DNA of 64,000 nucleotides from Paenibacillus sp. 1_12 (GTDB lineage Bacteria; Bacillota; Bacilli; Paenibacillales; NBRC-103111). The stretch spans positions 127,580 through 191,579 of the forward strand of contig NZ_FOTE01000004.1 of NCBI RefSeq assembly GCF_900114475.1, read 5' to 3'. Position numbers and translations under genes: made by a program. A model generated the notes under the pieces. That model was not told where the DNA came from. It searched no databases and saw nothing but the letters and a program-made list of their open reading frames with translations. This document shows positions 54,206 through 62,809 of the stretch, one piece after another; position 1 is the first letter of the stretch, and each line of letters opens with the position of its first letter.

Positions 54206-54340
54206 TTAGTTTGAAAATAATAGTTTCCCCTTTGCCAAAAAATCAAGGTGCTTGAAATCCTCAGCGTAACCATTGAAAAATGCTGGCGTATATTGCTCAA
54301 ATAATTGCTGAAAAAATTCAGATGTATGTGCGAAACTAAT

Positions 54341-54365
54341 AAAGAGGGGCCATTTGCCCCTCTCA
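54341..54365 (-). terminator. Terminator after VOC pseudogene
   Basis: On the minus strand GAGAGGGGC-AAATG-GCCCCTCTTTATT, 5-30 bases after the pseudogene stop. Confidence 0.6.
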
Positions 54366-54369
54366 TATG

Positions 54370-54512
54370 TTACTGACCTTGCTCCTCTTTTGGCCAACCA
54401 CCCCATATTCCCAAGTGATTACCATCCGGGTCGAGAAACTGGAAGCTATAACCGACTCTTTGACATTTTTAACTGGCAGTTCGATAATTTGAAGATGAAC
54501 TGATAATACCAT
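54370..54512 (-). pseudogene. Internally deleted VOC/glyoxalase-family gene
   Basis: On the minus strand an ATG at 54512 opens SVHLQIIELPVKNVKESV, the normal start of a small VOC-family protein. After a frame shift the text continues GYSFQFLDPDGNHLGIWGG plus WPKEEQGQ and a stop, the normal end of such a protein. The middle of about 80 residues is missing. The two ends abut near 54440, so this is a deletion rather than decay by point mutation. Its terminator is preserved. Not functional. Confidence 0.75.
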
Positions 54513-54667
54513 GAGTTTTTTTATTGTAGACGCACATGATGGAGTTTTTTTATATGCTAACTGATATACTAATTTGGCGAAAATTGGTATGATTTATATA
54601 GTTATTCTAAGATATTAATAATATCAATGCTGTTAATGGAAAACCATATTTGTATTTGGGGGAAGCG

Positions 54668-56158
54668 ATGAAGAGGTATCGAATTTTATTATTTGTTTTA
54701 CTTTTTGGTTGTTTATTATTTTTAGCTGCTTGTGAAGGAGAAAAGGAGAAAAATACTTCAAGCCAGACACGTGTTGTTGTGATCGGTTCTGAAATTGAAG
54801 GTATTTATTTGGCTCGAGCTGCTATGGACGAAGGACTGTCAGTCATTATTTTAGATCCAAGGGAACAACCAGGTGGCCAACTCATTCAAGGGCAAATGCA
54901 ATTTTTGGATGAACCCATGGATGATCGCAATCATACATTGCTTCAAGGAAGAGTAAAGGACCTTTTTACTCGTTATAAAAAAGGCGAGATACGTAAGGCA
55001 AATGAGTTCGAACAATACTTTAACTCACTTATTAATGGCATACCGATGGAATCAGGCATCACGATTACTGGCATAGAAAAGGTGAAGGACATGAATACGT
55101 CTGCACAGAGAATTAACTCCATTACTTACCGTACCGCTGACGGTCTAGAAAAGACCCTAAGTGCTGACTATTGGGTGGAAAATACAGATTTCACTGCTTT
55201 GGCAGGTGGTCTGGGATTAGAACCCCTTCCTGGTATTGAAACGGTATTTGGTGGAGCTAAAGATTACATGGCGGCTTCGATGATGATGAAATTTCGCAAT
55301 GTAAATTGGGACAAGTTCCAAAAAGAAACCAGTCGCTTATCTAAAAAAGAAATTGAGGATAAATACGGTTCAACGAGTACGGTGACAGATAAATTTACGT
55401 GGGGTTTTGGGAAAACAGGAGCCTCGTTTACACCAAGCAACAAGGAAGTATTTCTACGTGGTTTAAATACGATCAACCAACGTGATGGTGAAGTGCTGAT
55501 AAATGCCCTGTTACTATTTAATGTGGATCCTTCTAACAAAGGAAGCATTCAAGGGGCAATGGAGTTGGGGAAATCGGAAACCAAACGCATCCTTCCTCAT
55601 CTACGCCAAGAGCTCCCAGGATGGGAAAATGCCGAAATCAATGGCTATCCAAACTACTTATATATACGTGATTATAAGCGTTACTCAACCGAATATGTTC
55701 TGCAAGCATCCGATATTATGAGTGGAAAGATGTTCTGGGATAATGTAAGTGTCGCCGGATACCCGATAGATCTACAGGGAACAGCTAGCCATACTTGGGG
55801 TCAGCATAGCGGAGACCCGGACAAATACGGGATGCCTTTACGATCCTTTATTCCGAAGGATTATTCCAATGTAATTCTTGCAGGTAAAAACGTGGGTGCT
55901 TCAGCAGTCGCTTACGGTAGTGCCCGTATCCAAGCCAACACTTCCTTGGCAGCCGAAGTCATAGGAATCTTACTTGGGAGATTAAAGGGAGAACAGGATT
56001 TAACCAAAATAACAAAAGAAGATATGAATGATATCCATGCGTATGCAAAGAAAAAATATAGTATCACGTTGAGTGATGTAAAAGCTGTAAATAAGATTAA
56101 AGACCTATCAGAAGATCAGATCAAGGAGCTAAACATCGGAAAACTGACACTTCCATAG
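54668..56158 (+). CDS. FAD-dependent oxidoreductase lipoprotein
   Basis: 496 aa. N-terminal MKRYRILLFVLLFGCLLFLAAC gives a lipobox (FLAAC) and predicts membrane anchoring outside the cell. The mature part is a FAD_oxidored-type flavoprotein: RVVVIGSEIEGIYLARAA, where the middle Gly of GxGxxG is Glu, then ILDPREQPGGQLIQGQM, and a C-terminal FAD segment NVILAGKNVGASAVAYGSAR plus SLAAEVIGILLG. The related cytoplasmic family is annotated as xanthan-lyase-associated FAD oxidoreductases. ATG 54668 follows GGGGGAAG. Substrate unknown; exporting a flavoprotein as a Sec-type lipoprotein is unusual. Confidence 0.75.
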   Translation: MKRYRILLFVLLFGCLLFLAACEGEKEKNTSSQTRVVVIGSEIEGIYLARAAMDEGLSVIILDPREQPGGQLIQGQMQFLDEPMDDRNHTLLQGRVKDLFTRYKKGEIRKANEFEQYFNSLINGIPMESGITITGIEKVKDMNTSAQRINSITYRTADGLEKTLSADYWVENTDFTALAGGLGLEPLPGIETVFGGAKDYMAASMMMKFRNVNWDKFQKETSRLSKKEIEDKYGSTSTVTDKFTWGFGKTGASFTPSNKEVFLRGLNTINQRDGEVLINALLLFNVDPSNKGSIQGAMELGKSETKRILPHLRQELPGWENAEINGYPNYLYIRDYKRYSTEYVLQASDIMSGKMFWDNVSVAGYPIDLQGTASHTWGQHSGDPDKYGMPLRSFIPKDYSNVILAGKNVGASAVAYGSARIQANTSLAAEVIGILLGRLKGEQDLTKITKEDMNDIHAYAKKKYSITLSDVKAVNKIKDLSEDQIKELNIGKLTLP

Positions 56159-56213
56159 CATGTACAGAGTATCATTCAGGCTCACCTTGGAGAAATATGA
56201 AAACAGCTGAAGT

Positions 56214-56465
56214 CTATTCATCTTCTATCTTTTTTTTCTCATCAATATTTTGATAAAATCTTTCCCCGCTATTCGGATTAAACCAAACTTGCTGCTTGAT
56301 GCCTGTCGTAGGATCAATAAATACTTCGTTTGTTTTCTGAAAATCAAAGGGAGGTTCATTTATAAGTTTCTTTAAACGATTGCGACGATAAATGACTGTA
56401 CCCATAACCGAGATAATGGCAACCAACGGGAAGACAATGAAGTAAAGGACAGCTAGAAAGTGCAT
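56214..56465 (-). CDS. Small membrane protein, function unknown
   Basis: 83 aa. One N-terminal membrane helix (LAVLYFIVFPLVAIISVMGTVIY), then a soluble tail with TTGIKQQVWFNPNSGERFYQ, suggestive of a small beta hairpin. It begins two bases after the YbjQ-type stop, so the two form an operon. No family recognised. Confidence 0.65.
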   Translation of the reverse strand: MHFLAVLYFIVFPLVAIISVMGTVIYRRNRLKKLINEPPFDFQKTNEVFIDPTTGIKQQVWFNPNSGERFYQNIDEKKKIEDE

Positions 56466-56467
56466 AG

Positions 56468-56788
56468 CTACACCTTTTCCACAATAACTGCTGTTCCGTA
56501 AGCGACGATTTCCGACATGGTTTGCCCGATTTCACCAGAATCGAAACGCATCATCACGATGGCATTCGCGCCCATGCTATGCGCATTTTGAATCATGCGG
56601 TCGATGGCGGATTTACGAGCATCCTCGATCATTTCGGTGTATTCCTTGATCTCTCCGCCGAATAAACTGCGAATAGAAGCTGTTATATTTCCTCCTAAAC
56701 CGCGGCTTCTTACGATAACGCCAAATGTGTGACCTAATACTTGATTAATGCGATAACCGGAAATATTTTCAGTAGTAACGACTAGCAT
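56468..56788 (-). CDS. YbjQ-family (heavy-metal-binding-like) protein
   Basis: 106 aa. YbjQ/UPF0145 fold with LGHTFGVIVRSRG at the start, EMIEDARKSAIDRMIQNAH and GANAIVMMRFDSGEIGQ. The family forms pentamers; a metal or other role is not settled. GGAGTG precedes the ATG. First gene of a two-gene operon. Confidence 0.88.
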   Translation of the reverse strand: MLVVTTENISGYRINQVLGHTFGVIVRSRGLGGNITASIRSLFGGEIKEYTEMIEDARKSAIDRMIQNAHSMGANAIVMMRFDSGEIGQTMSEIVAYGTAVIVEKV

Positions 56789-57094
56789 GAGCCTTCACTC
56801 CTATATTTGACTGGGTGCGATATGGTTAGAGGGTCACTCCTCTTGATGTACTTATTATGCTCCTAAAATAATATCTAAATTCGGAAATGCTTTTAGGTAA
56901 TAAGCTGATTATCGGTAATTTCTGAAGGATTGAGCTTATCTATTGCGGTTTTGAGCGGCTGTTAACCCATTTTTCATTGGATCTTCATGCGAATTTCACG
57001 AGACCTTCATGAGGCAGGATTTGGATTCTGATAAGATAGACATATCGCAGAACAAATCAATCAAATGAAAATCGAGATATAAGGGGAGCTAACC
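56789..57094. other. Divergent promoter region of YbjQ and trxB
   Basis: No gene seen. A TTGGAT...TAAGAT stretch near 57020-57045 could be part of the trxB promoter but the spacing is poor. Confidence 0.35.
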
Positions 57095-58054
57095 ATGAGT
57101 ACATCCGTGTATAAATCAGTTATTATAGGAACAGGTCCAGCGGGGTTAACCGCAGCTATTTATTTGGCCAGAGCCAATCTAGAGCCGTTGATTATTGAAG
57201 GGCCAGAGCCGGGCGGTCAATTAACCACAACAACTGAGGTTGAGAATTTTCCAGGGTTTCCAGAGGGTATCATGGGACCGGAGCTAATGGATAATATGCG
57301 CAAGCAAGCGGAGAGATTTGGAGCCGAATTTCAGACAGGCTGGGTGAATAAAATTGATTTCTCCAACCGTCCATTCCGTATTTCCATCGAAGGCCGAGAG
57401 GATATTGTTGCTGAGACCATTATTGTTTCTACTGGCGCTTCAGCTAAATATTTGGGTATTGAAGGTGAAAAAGAAAATGTTGGTCGTGGTGTGAGTACCT
57501 GCGCAACCTGCGATGGATTCTTTTTCCGCAACAAAAAAATCATCGTAGTCGGCGGTGGTGATTCGGCTATGGAAGAAGCCAACTTTTTAACTCGCTTTGC
57601 CTCAGAGGTAGTCGTGGTCAATCGCCGCAGTGAGCTGCGCGCTTCCAAAATTATGCAGGACAGAGCACGCCAAAATCCGAAAATCAGCTGGGGCTTGAAT
57701 AAAACTCCGCTTGAGGTGCTTACCAATGACAGAGGCGTTACCGGCTTAAAAGTAAAAAACAACAGCACGAATGAAGAAGAAGTTATTGACACGGATGGCA
57801 TCTTTATCGCTATTGGTCATACGCCTAACACCAAATTTCTTGATAACCAGCTGCAAACCGATGACCAAGGCTACCTGCTGGTTAATCCAGGTACAACAGA
57901 AACCAATATCCCTGGCGTATTCGCTTGCGGAGACGTTCAGGATCACCGGTATCGCCAAGCGATCAGCGCGGCAGGAACAGGCTGCATGGCCGCATTGGAT
58001 TGTGAGCGATTCTTGGAAGCGGCGGAGAGTGCGCATCTGCAAGCTGTTCGCTAA
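57095..58054 (+). CDS. trxB: Thioredoxin-disulfide reductase
   Basis: 319 aa. FAD site VIIGTGPAGLTAAIYLARA, redox-active CATCDGFFFRNK, NADPH site VVGGGDSAMEEANFLTRFA and C-terminal FACGDVQDHRYRQAISAAG. Reduces thioredoxin with NADPH in the cytoplasm. GGGGAGC precedes the ATG; a terminator follows. Monocistronic here. Bacillota often have a second TrxB-like enzyme using ferredoxin or bacillithiol partners, but the CATC centre supports the classical role. Confidence 0.92.
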   Translation: MSTSVYKSVIIGTGPAGLTAAIYLARANLEPLIIEGPEPGGQLTTTTEVENFPGFPEGIMGPELMDNMRKQAERFGAEFQTGWVNKIDFSNRPFRISIEGREDIVAETIIVSTGASAKYLGIEGEKENVGRGVSTCATCDGFFFRNKKIIVVGGGDSAMEEANFLTRFASEVVVVNRRSELRASKIMQDRARQNPKISWGLNKTPLEVLTNDRGVTGLKVKNNSTNEEEVIDTDGIFIAIGHTPNTKFLDNQLQTDDQGYLLVNPGTTETNIPGVFACGDVQDHRYRQAISAAGTGCMAALDCERFLEAAESAHLQAVR

Positions 58055-58064
58055 TCATTTCATA

Positions 58065-58090
58065 AGAGGGGCATAAGCCTCTCTTTTTTT
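58065..58090 (+). terminator. Rho-independent terminator
   Basis: AGAGGGGC-ATAA-GCCTCTCT followed by a T run after trxB. Confidence 0.88.
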
Positions 58091-58326
58091 GCTGGGAAAT
58101 TTCGATCTTTTCGCTTAACGAATTGAAATAACCAGACATCTCATATTGTCATACCCGAAACGATAGAGTAGGATATACATGATCATTCGTCTATTTAATT
58201 CCATAAAGTACAAGTGAGTATGCTATCCTTACCGGGGATGGGCCACAGTACGAGTTAGAGAATGATGACAATTGAGAAAGGATAGAGCACATTAAACTTC
58301 GGGTGGAAAATGAGGAGAATCATACG

Positions 58327-59574
58327 ATGAATAGAGAGAAACATACAGTAAATACGAAGAAGAATACGGGGAATACAAAAAAGAATCGAAATCAACTCAG
58401 ATTTGCATTATTATTAGGTACATTTTCAGCTTTGGGACCTTTTACGATAGATATGTATTTACCTTCATTTCCTGAAATCGTGGCACAATTTGGTACTACA
58501 GCTTCTCTGGTACAGCTCAGCTTAACCGCTTGTCTGTTAGGACTGGGGCTGGGACAATTGGTCATGGGAACTTTAAGTGATGTGCATGGAAGACGCATGC
58601 CGCTGCTGATTTGTATGATTTTATATTTGGCAGCATCTTTTACATGTGCGATTGCACCGAACATTGTTTTTTTCATAGTGGTTCGATTTATTCAAGGCTT
58701 TGCCGCATCTGCAGGTATAGTTATTTCGAGAGCTATGGTTCGTGATGTATATAGCGGTCATGAATTAACTAAGTTTTTTTCATTGCTCATGTTAGTGAGT
58801 AATTTGGCTCCTCTGGTAGCACCCGTAGTTGGAAGTGGAATCATTTCCTTTACCACATGGGTAGGCGTGTTTATTGCTTTGGGCTTGATCGGCATTTTCC
58901 TGAGCCTAATGACGACCTGGAAGCTGGATGAAACCTTACCTGTGGAGAAACGGGTTCCGAGCAATTTTATGCAGGTATTAAGGAATTTTAAATCCTTGCT
59001 TAAGGATCCTCAGTTTGCCGGCTACGCACTCGCACAGGGCATTATGATAGCCGGGGTATTTGCCTATGTATCGGGGACACCATTTATTTACCAAAATATT
59101 TACGGAGCATCGCCTCAGCTGTTTGCGATATTGTTTGGTTCGAATGGGATCAGTTTAATCATCGGCTCTCAAATCGTGGGTAGATTAACTCATCGGATCT
59201 CGGAGCGCAGCTTCCTGTTGATAGGATTATTGTTAGCCGGTGCTTCCAGCGCCGCAGTATTAATTGCAGCACTTGTTCATGGTCCTTTATTTGCACTTGT
59301 GATTCCACTTTTCTTTTTTGTAGCTTCCATCGGGATGACGGCAACAGCTTCATTTTCACTGGCTATGGAGCATCAAAGCCATATCGCGGGCAGTGCTGCT
59401 GCTCTGCTCGGGTTGATTCCGTTTATTTTAGGTGCGGTGGTTTCACCACTTGTTGGAATTGCGGGTGAGCATACGGCTGTTCCTTTGGGCGTAATTATCT
59501 TATTGACGAGTTTAATAGCTTTGCTTGCTTACCTCGGTCTAGTAAAAAGGTCAAGTAAAGAGCTAGCTGGATAA
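58327..59574 (+). CDS. Multidrug efflux MFS transporter, Bcr/CflA family
   Basis: 415 aa, twelve membrane helices. After a charged N-terminal tail: LGTFSALGPFTIDMYLPSFP (Bcr/CflA hallmark) and GLGQLVMGTLSDVHGRRMP (MFS motif A region), plus FIQGFAASAGIVISRAMVRD. Drug export by proton antiport. GAGGAG lies 9 bases before ATG 58327; GTG 58303 would add an unsupported tail. The Asn-Thr-Lys-rich N terminus (TVNTKKNTGNTKKNR) has a small internal duplication. Confidence 0.9.
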   Translation: MNREKHTVNTKKNTGNTKKNRNQLRFALLLGTFSALGPFTIDMYLPSFPEIVAQFGTTASLVQLSLTACLLGLGLGQLVMGTLSDVHGRRMPLLICMILYLAASFTCAIAPNIVFFIVVRFIQGFAASAGIVISRAMVRDVYSGHELTKFFSLLMLVSNLAPLVAPVVGSGIISFTTWVGVFIALGLIGIFLSLMTTWKLDETLPVEKRVPSNFMQVLRNFKSLLKDPQFAGYALAQGIMIAGVFAYVSGTPFIYQNIYGASPQLFAILFGSNGISLIIGSQIVGRLTHRISERSFLLIGLLLAGASSAAVLIAALVHGPLFALVIPLFFFVASIGMTATASFSLAMEHQSHIAGSAAALLGLIPFILGAVVSPLVGIAGEHTAVPLGVIILLTSLIALLAYLGLVKRSSKELAG

Positions 59575-59642
59575 GGAGACCTCAGCATTAGAACGAAATT
59601 AACTGAATCAGGTTAGTCAACTGCCGCGGCAAATGAAAAGTA

Positions 59643-59686
59643 GCATCGTAAAAGGAGAATTATTTTCCTTTTGCGATGTTTTTTTG
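59643..59686 (+). terminator. Rho-independent terminator
   Basis: GCATCGTAAAAGGA / TTCCTTTTGCGATG stem followed by seven Ts, 70 bases after the efflux gene. Confidence 0.9.
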
Positions 59687-59802
59687 TATGACTGGTGGAT
59701 TATGTATTCAGAAAACATTCAGGTTAAAATCAGCTTTTATTCAGGTGAGCCCTTTATAATTCATATCGTAACGGAGATAAGAATTCATCGAGGAGGTGCT
59801 TC

Positions 59803-59892
59803 ATGTTAAGAACCCATATTTCCACGTATTCGCTGCCGCTGTATTCTCTTATAATGGTCACCTTGTTGATACTCACGTATAACCTTTCCTGA
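59803..59892 (+). CDS. Small membrane peptide, function unknown
   Basis: 29 aa: a short head and one hydrophobic stretch (LYSLIMVTLLILTY). GAGGAGGTG lies 6 bases before ATG, an excellent ribosome site, and no other gene uses it. It is 36 bases upstream of the foldase gene and could be a leader or an independent micro-protein. Confidence 0.45.
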   Translation: MLRTHISTYSLPLYSLIMVTLLILTYNLS

Positions 59893-59927
59893 CATAATAA
59901 CCTCTACTATAGAAAGGAAGAATAAAT

Positions 59928-60815
59928 GTGACAAAAAAAGCTAACTTTAAATGGATCATCTCAATTTTATTATTATTGGTCGTCTTTATCACATATGTGT
60001 TTCTATATCCTCCGGTAAGCAAAGGAGAATCGATTGCAAAAGTAAATGGTATTTCTATAGCCAAGGAGCAGCTTTACAATGCGGTAATGGAAGCCGATGG
60101 TAAAAAGGCGCTGCAGAATTTAATCGATCAGGAATTGATTCAGCAGGAGGCTCAAAAGGCTGGTGTTCACGTTGAGCAAACGGAAATTGACAGCGCACTG
60201 GAATCAACCAAAGGACAATTTTCAACAGAGGATGAATTCAATCAGGCATTGGACAATTATGGGATGACTCTCGCCAGCCTAAAGCAAAATTTACAAACTC
60301 AGTTGACGATTGAAAAGATTTTGGAGCCTCAGGTAACGGTGACTGATGATGAAATCAAGAAATACTATGACGAAAATCTGGAAACATTAAAAACACCAGA
60401 GCAAGTTAAGGCTTCACATATCTTGGTTGCGACGAAAGAAGAAGCTGAGGCGATTCTTCAAGAATTAAAGAACGGTGGGGACTTTAGTGCAATTGCTCAG
60501 GAAAAATCACTCGATACGGCCACCAAAAGCCAAGGCGGAGACTTGAACTATTTTGCTAAAGGCGAAATGGAGGAGCCTTTCGAAACTGCAGCATTCAAGC
60601 TTGAGATCGGAGCCTTAAGTGATGTCATTCAGTCCACAAACGGCTTCCACATTATTAAAGTAGCCGATCATAAACAGGCATATACGCCAACCTTAGAAGA
60701 GAAAAAGGAAGAGATTCGAAAGACTGTGACGAAGGAAAAAATATCGACTCTAGCTACAAGCTGGCTTGAAGAGAAAAAATCTGGAGCTTCTATAGAGAAC
60801 TACTTGACCAGCTAA
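59928..60815 (+). CDS. PrsA/SurA-like peptidyl-prolyl cis-trans isomerase, membrane-anchored
   Basis: 295 aa. N-terminal TM anchor (KWIISILLLLVVFITYVFLY), a SurA-N-type helical domain (AKVNGISIAKEQLYNAVMEA), then a parvulin rotamase domain (VKASHILVATKEEAEAILQ through GFHIIKVADHK). No lipobox, unlike PrsA of B. subtilis, so it is anchored by an uncleaved signal helix. It should help fold exported proteins outside the membrane. GTG start after GAAAGGAAG. Confidence 0.88.
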   Translation: MTKKANFKWIISILLLLVVFITYVFLYPPVSKGESIAKVNGISIAKEQLYNAVMEADGKKALQNLIDQELIQQEAQKAGVHVEQTEIDSALESTKGQFSTEDEFNQALDNYGMTLASLKQNLQTQLTIEKILEPQVTVTDDEIKKYYDENLETLKTPEQVKASHILVATKEEAEAILQELKNGGDFSAIAQEKSLDTATKSQGGDLNYFAKGEMEEPFETAAFKLEIGALSDVIQSTNGFHIIKVADHKQAYTPTLEEKKEEIRKTVTKEKISTLATSWLEEKKSGASIENYLTS

Positions 60816-60835
60816 CGATTGGAAATCATGTAAAG

Positions 60836-60884
60836 ACGGTAACGTGGCATCTTACAAAGGAAGCCTCAGTTGCCGTTTTTTTTG
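60836..60884 (+). terminator. Probable terminator after the foldase gene
   Basis: ACGGTAAC ... GTTGCCGT arms with an inner weak stem, followed by eight Ts. Confidence 0.55.
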
Positions 60885-61028
60885 AGGAGACGCCCACATA
60901 AAACGAACGATAAAGGAGAATTATATAATAGGAATCAACCCTACATCTGCATGCTGACGAAAGTTGTTATTGTAACAAACCTCTATAACTACCTTACAGG
61001 GTGTGGTTCTATTTGAGGAGGAAGACAT

Positions 61029-61232
61029 ATGATGATCGAAACAAGCGTATTGATAGAGATAAAACTAGAGAATGAGGAAAAGGCTTTGTTGATCCAGACA
61101 ATGAAAGAGGAACAGGTTAGACTAAGTATCCACTTGGCTCAACTTGATGAGCTGCTGCTGCAGCTGGAAAAAAAACTCAACAGGTTTGATCATTCTACAG
61201 ATTTCACTTCCATTATTGAAGCATCGGCGTAG
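61029..61232 (+). CDS. Small coiled-coil protein, function unknown
   Basis: 67 aa, Leu/Glu/Gln-rich with a heptad-like stretch (LSIHLAQLDELLLQLEKKLN). GAGGAGGAAG lies 6 bases upstream of ATG 61029, and a terminator follows, so it is an independent gene. No family recognised. Confidence 0.6.
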   Translation: MMIETSVLIEIKLENEEKALLIQTMKEEQVRLSIHLAQLDELLLQLEKKLNRFDHSTDFTSIIEASA

Positions 61233-61258
61233 ATATTGCGTCTACTGCTTGAAAATAG

Positions 61259-61302
61259 AAAAAGACTCTTAATTCCGAATGGGAATGAGGGTCTTTTTGC
61301 TC
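61259..61302 (+). terminator. Rho-independent terminator
   Basis: AAAAAGACTC ... GGGTCTTTTT arms with T run, right after the coiled-coil gene. Confidence 0.75.
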
Positions 61303-61360
61303 GTCTAAAGGAAACGATATGTTATAATAAGTAAAATTGGAAAAGAGTGGGGGCTAAGCA

Positions 61361-61615
61361 TTGGAATGCCGATTAGGTTGTGCGGCCTGCTGTATAGTCA
61401 TTTCAATTTCTTCACCAATTCCAGGAATGCCGAATGGAAAGCCGGCAGGAGTTCGATGTATTCAGCTTTCCGATCACAATACGTGCAAATTGTTTGGTTC
61501 GTCAGAACGCCCAGCTGTGTGCAGCAGTTTAAAACCTTCAATGGATATGTGTGGGTCACTTGATGCAGAGGCTTTCCAGATTTTGACGGATCTCGAGCAA
61601 GCAACAACTCCTTAA
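61361..61615 (+). CDS. YkgJ-family cysteine-cluster protein (short)
   Basis: 84 aa. Cysteine pattern CRLGCAACC at the start, then Cys in GVRCIQL, NTCKLFG, PAVCSSL and MDMCGS, fitting the YkgJ-type zinc- or Fe-S-binding cluster, in which the first group is usually C-x2-3-C-C-x-x-C. TTG start after GAGTGGGGG. It lies just upstream of a serine hydrolase gene and may be co-transcribed (34 bases apart). Confidence 0.75.
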   Translation: MECRLGCAACCIVISISSPIPGMPNGKPAGVRCIQLSDHNTCKLFGSSERPAVCSSLKPSMDMCGSLDAEAFQILTDLEQATTP

Positions 61616-61649
61616 TAACATGAAATCCAATTCGGAAGGGGATTAGGAA

Positions 61650-62801
61650 ATGGACCGATTACAACGTTTGACGCCATTGCTTAAGAGCTTTATGGAAAAA
61701 GGACCTGCTGGTTGTGCCATTACGGTTGTTAGAAGTGGAGAAGTTCTGTATCAGGAAAGCTTTGGATATGCAGATTTGGAAAAGAAACAGAAGCTTAATT
61801 CCGACACGATTTACCGGATCTACTCGATGACCAAAGTGCTTACCTGCGTCGCGGCTCTCATGCTATATGAGAAGGGGATCTATCTGTTAAACGATCCACT
61901 GGAGGAATACTTGCCGGAATTTAAGGATCTTTCGGTGTACCGATATAACGAGTTCGGGCTCAGGTCTACTTCTCCCGCGTCTGGCCCGATACGAATCAAG
62001 GATCTGTTCACTATGTCCTCCGGTCTTACCTATGGTGGGGACGGAACGGAAACGGAAAGACACACCCGTACCATCATGGAGAATGCCATTACTACCATGG
62101 ATATGAGAGCGCTATCAAAAGCGTTGGCGGCGGTTCCTCTGGCTTTTGATCCAGGAACGCACTGGAAGTATGGTACGAGCCACGATGTTCTGGCCGCCTT
62201 GATCGAAGTATTATCGGGGGTTACCTTCGGAGAGTTTCTGCAAAAGGAAATATTCGATCCGCTTCAAATGAAAGATACTTCATTCCGAATTTCAGAGGAA
62301 AAGCGTGACCGTCTCAGTATGATGTACAACCGTGCAGAAGACGGAACCTTGACCCCTAATACCGAGCGAGACGTTCCCTATCAGCCTGGATGTATTCACG
62401 AAAGTGGCGGAGGCGGGCTGCTGTCAACGATAGGGGATTACAGCCGATTTGCGCAGGCATTGGCAAGAGGCGGAGAATTGGATGGGGTGCGGATACTTGG
62501 ACGAAAAACCGTGCAATTGATGGCGACCAATCATTTGGGACCCCAGCAGCTTCAAGATTTCAATTGGCCACAGATGAAGGGTTTTGGTTATGGTTTAGGG
62601 GTTCGAGTTTTGATAGACCCGGCAGAGGGTGGCCTTAATGGCTCGATTGGTGAATTTGGCTGGGCTGGGCTAGCCGGATCTTGGGTGTTAATTGATCCTA
62701 AGGAGCAGTTGTCTGTGGTTTACATGCAGCAAATGCTGCCGAGTCTAGAGCCTTACATTCATAACCGTATGCGTGCCGTCATTTATGGAGCGTTGGAATA
62801 G
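61650..62801 (+). CDS. Beta-lactamase-fold serine hydrolase (class C-like/esterase)
   Basis: 383 aa, no signal peptide. Catalytic SMTK (Ser-x-x-Lys) in YRIYSMTKVLTCVAALM, then a Tyr motif in HWKYGTSHDVLAALIEVLSG (YGTS, Tyr-x-Ser-type), and a late GFGYGLGVRV as the KTG-like region. This family covers penicillin-binding-like esterases and DD-peptidases, mostly of unknown substrate. It converges on the sulfatase gene with 8 bases between. Confidence 0.88.
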   Translation: MDRLQRLTPLLKSFMEKGPAGCAITVVRSGEVLYQESFGYADLEKKQKLNSDTIYRIYSMTKVLTCVAALMLYEKGIYLLNDPLEEYLPEFKDLSVYRYNEFGLRSTSPASGPIRIKDLFTMSSGLTYGGDGTETERHTRTIMENAITTMDMRALSKALAAVPLAFDPGTHWKYGTSHDVLAALIEVLSGVTFGEFLQKEIFDPLQMKDTSFRISEEKRDRLSMMYNRAEDGTLTPNTERDVPYQPGCIHESGGGGLLSTIGDYSRFAQALARGGELDGVRILGRKTVQLMATNHLGPQQLQDFNWPQMKGFGYGLGVRVLIDPAEGGLNGSIGEFGWAGLAGSWVLIDPKEQLSVVYMQQMLPSLEPYIHNRMRAVIYGALE

Positions 62802-62809
62802 ACAGTCGT

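Noticed and set aside
54206-54340. Protein-like minus-strand frame (FAHTSEFFQQLFEQYTPAFF) after the VOC pseudogene
   Set aside because: No start codon with ribosome site, no family match, and a terminator stands before it. It may be a gene remnant but cannot be supported.
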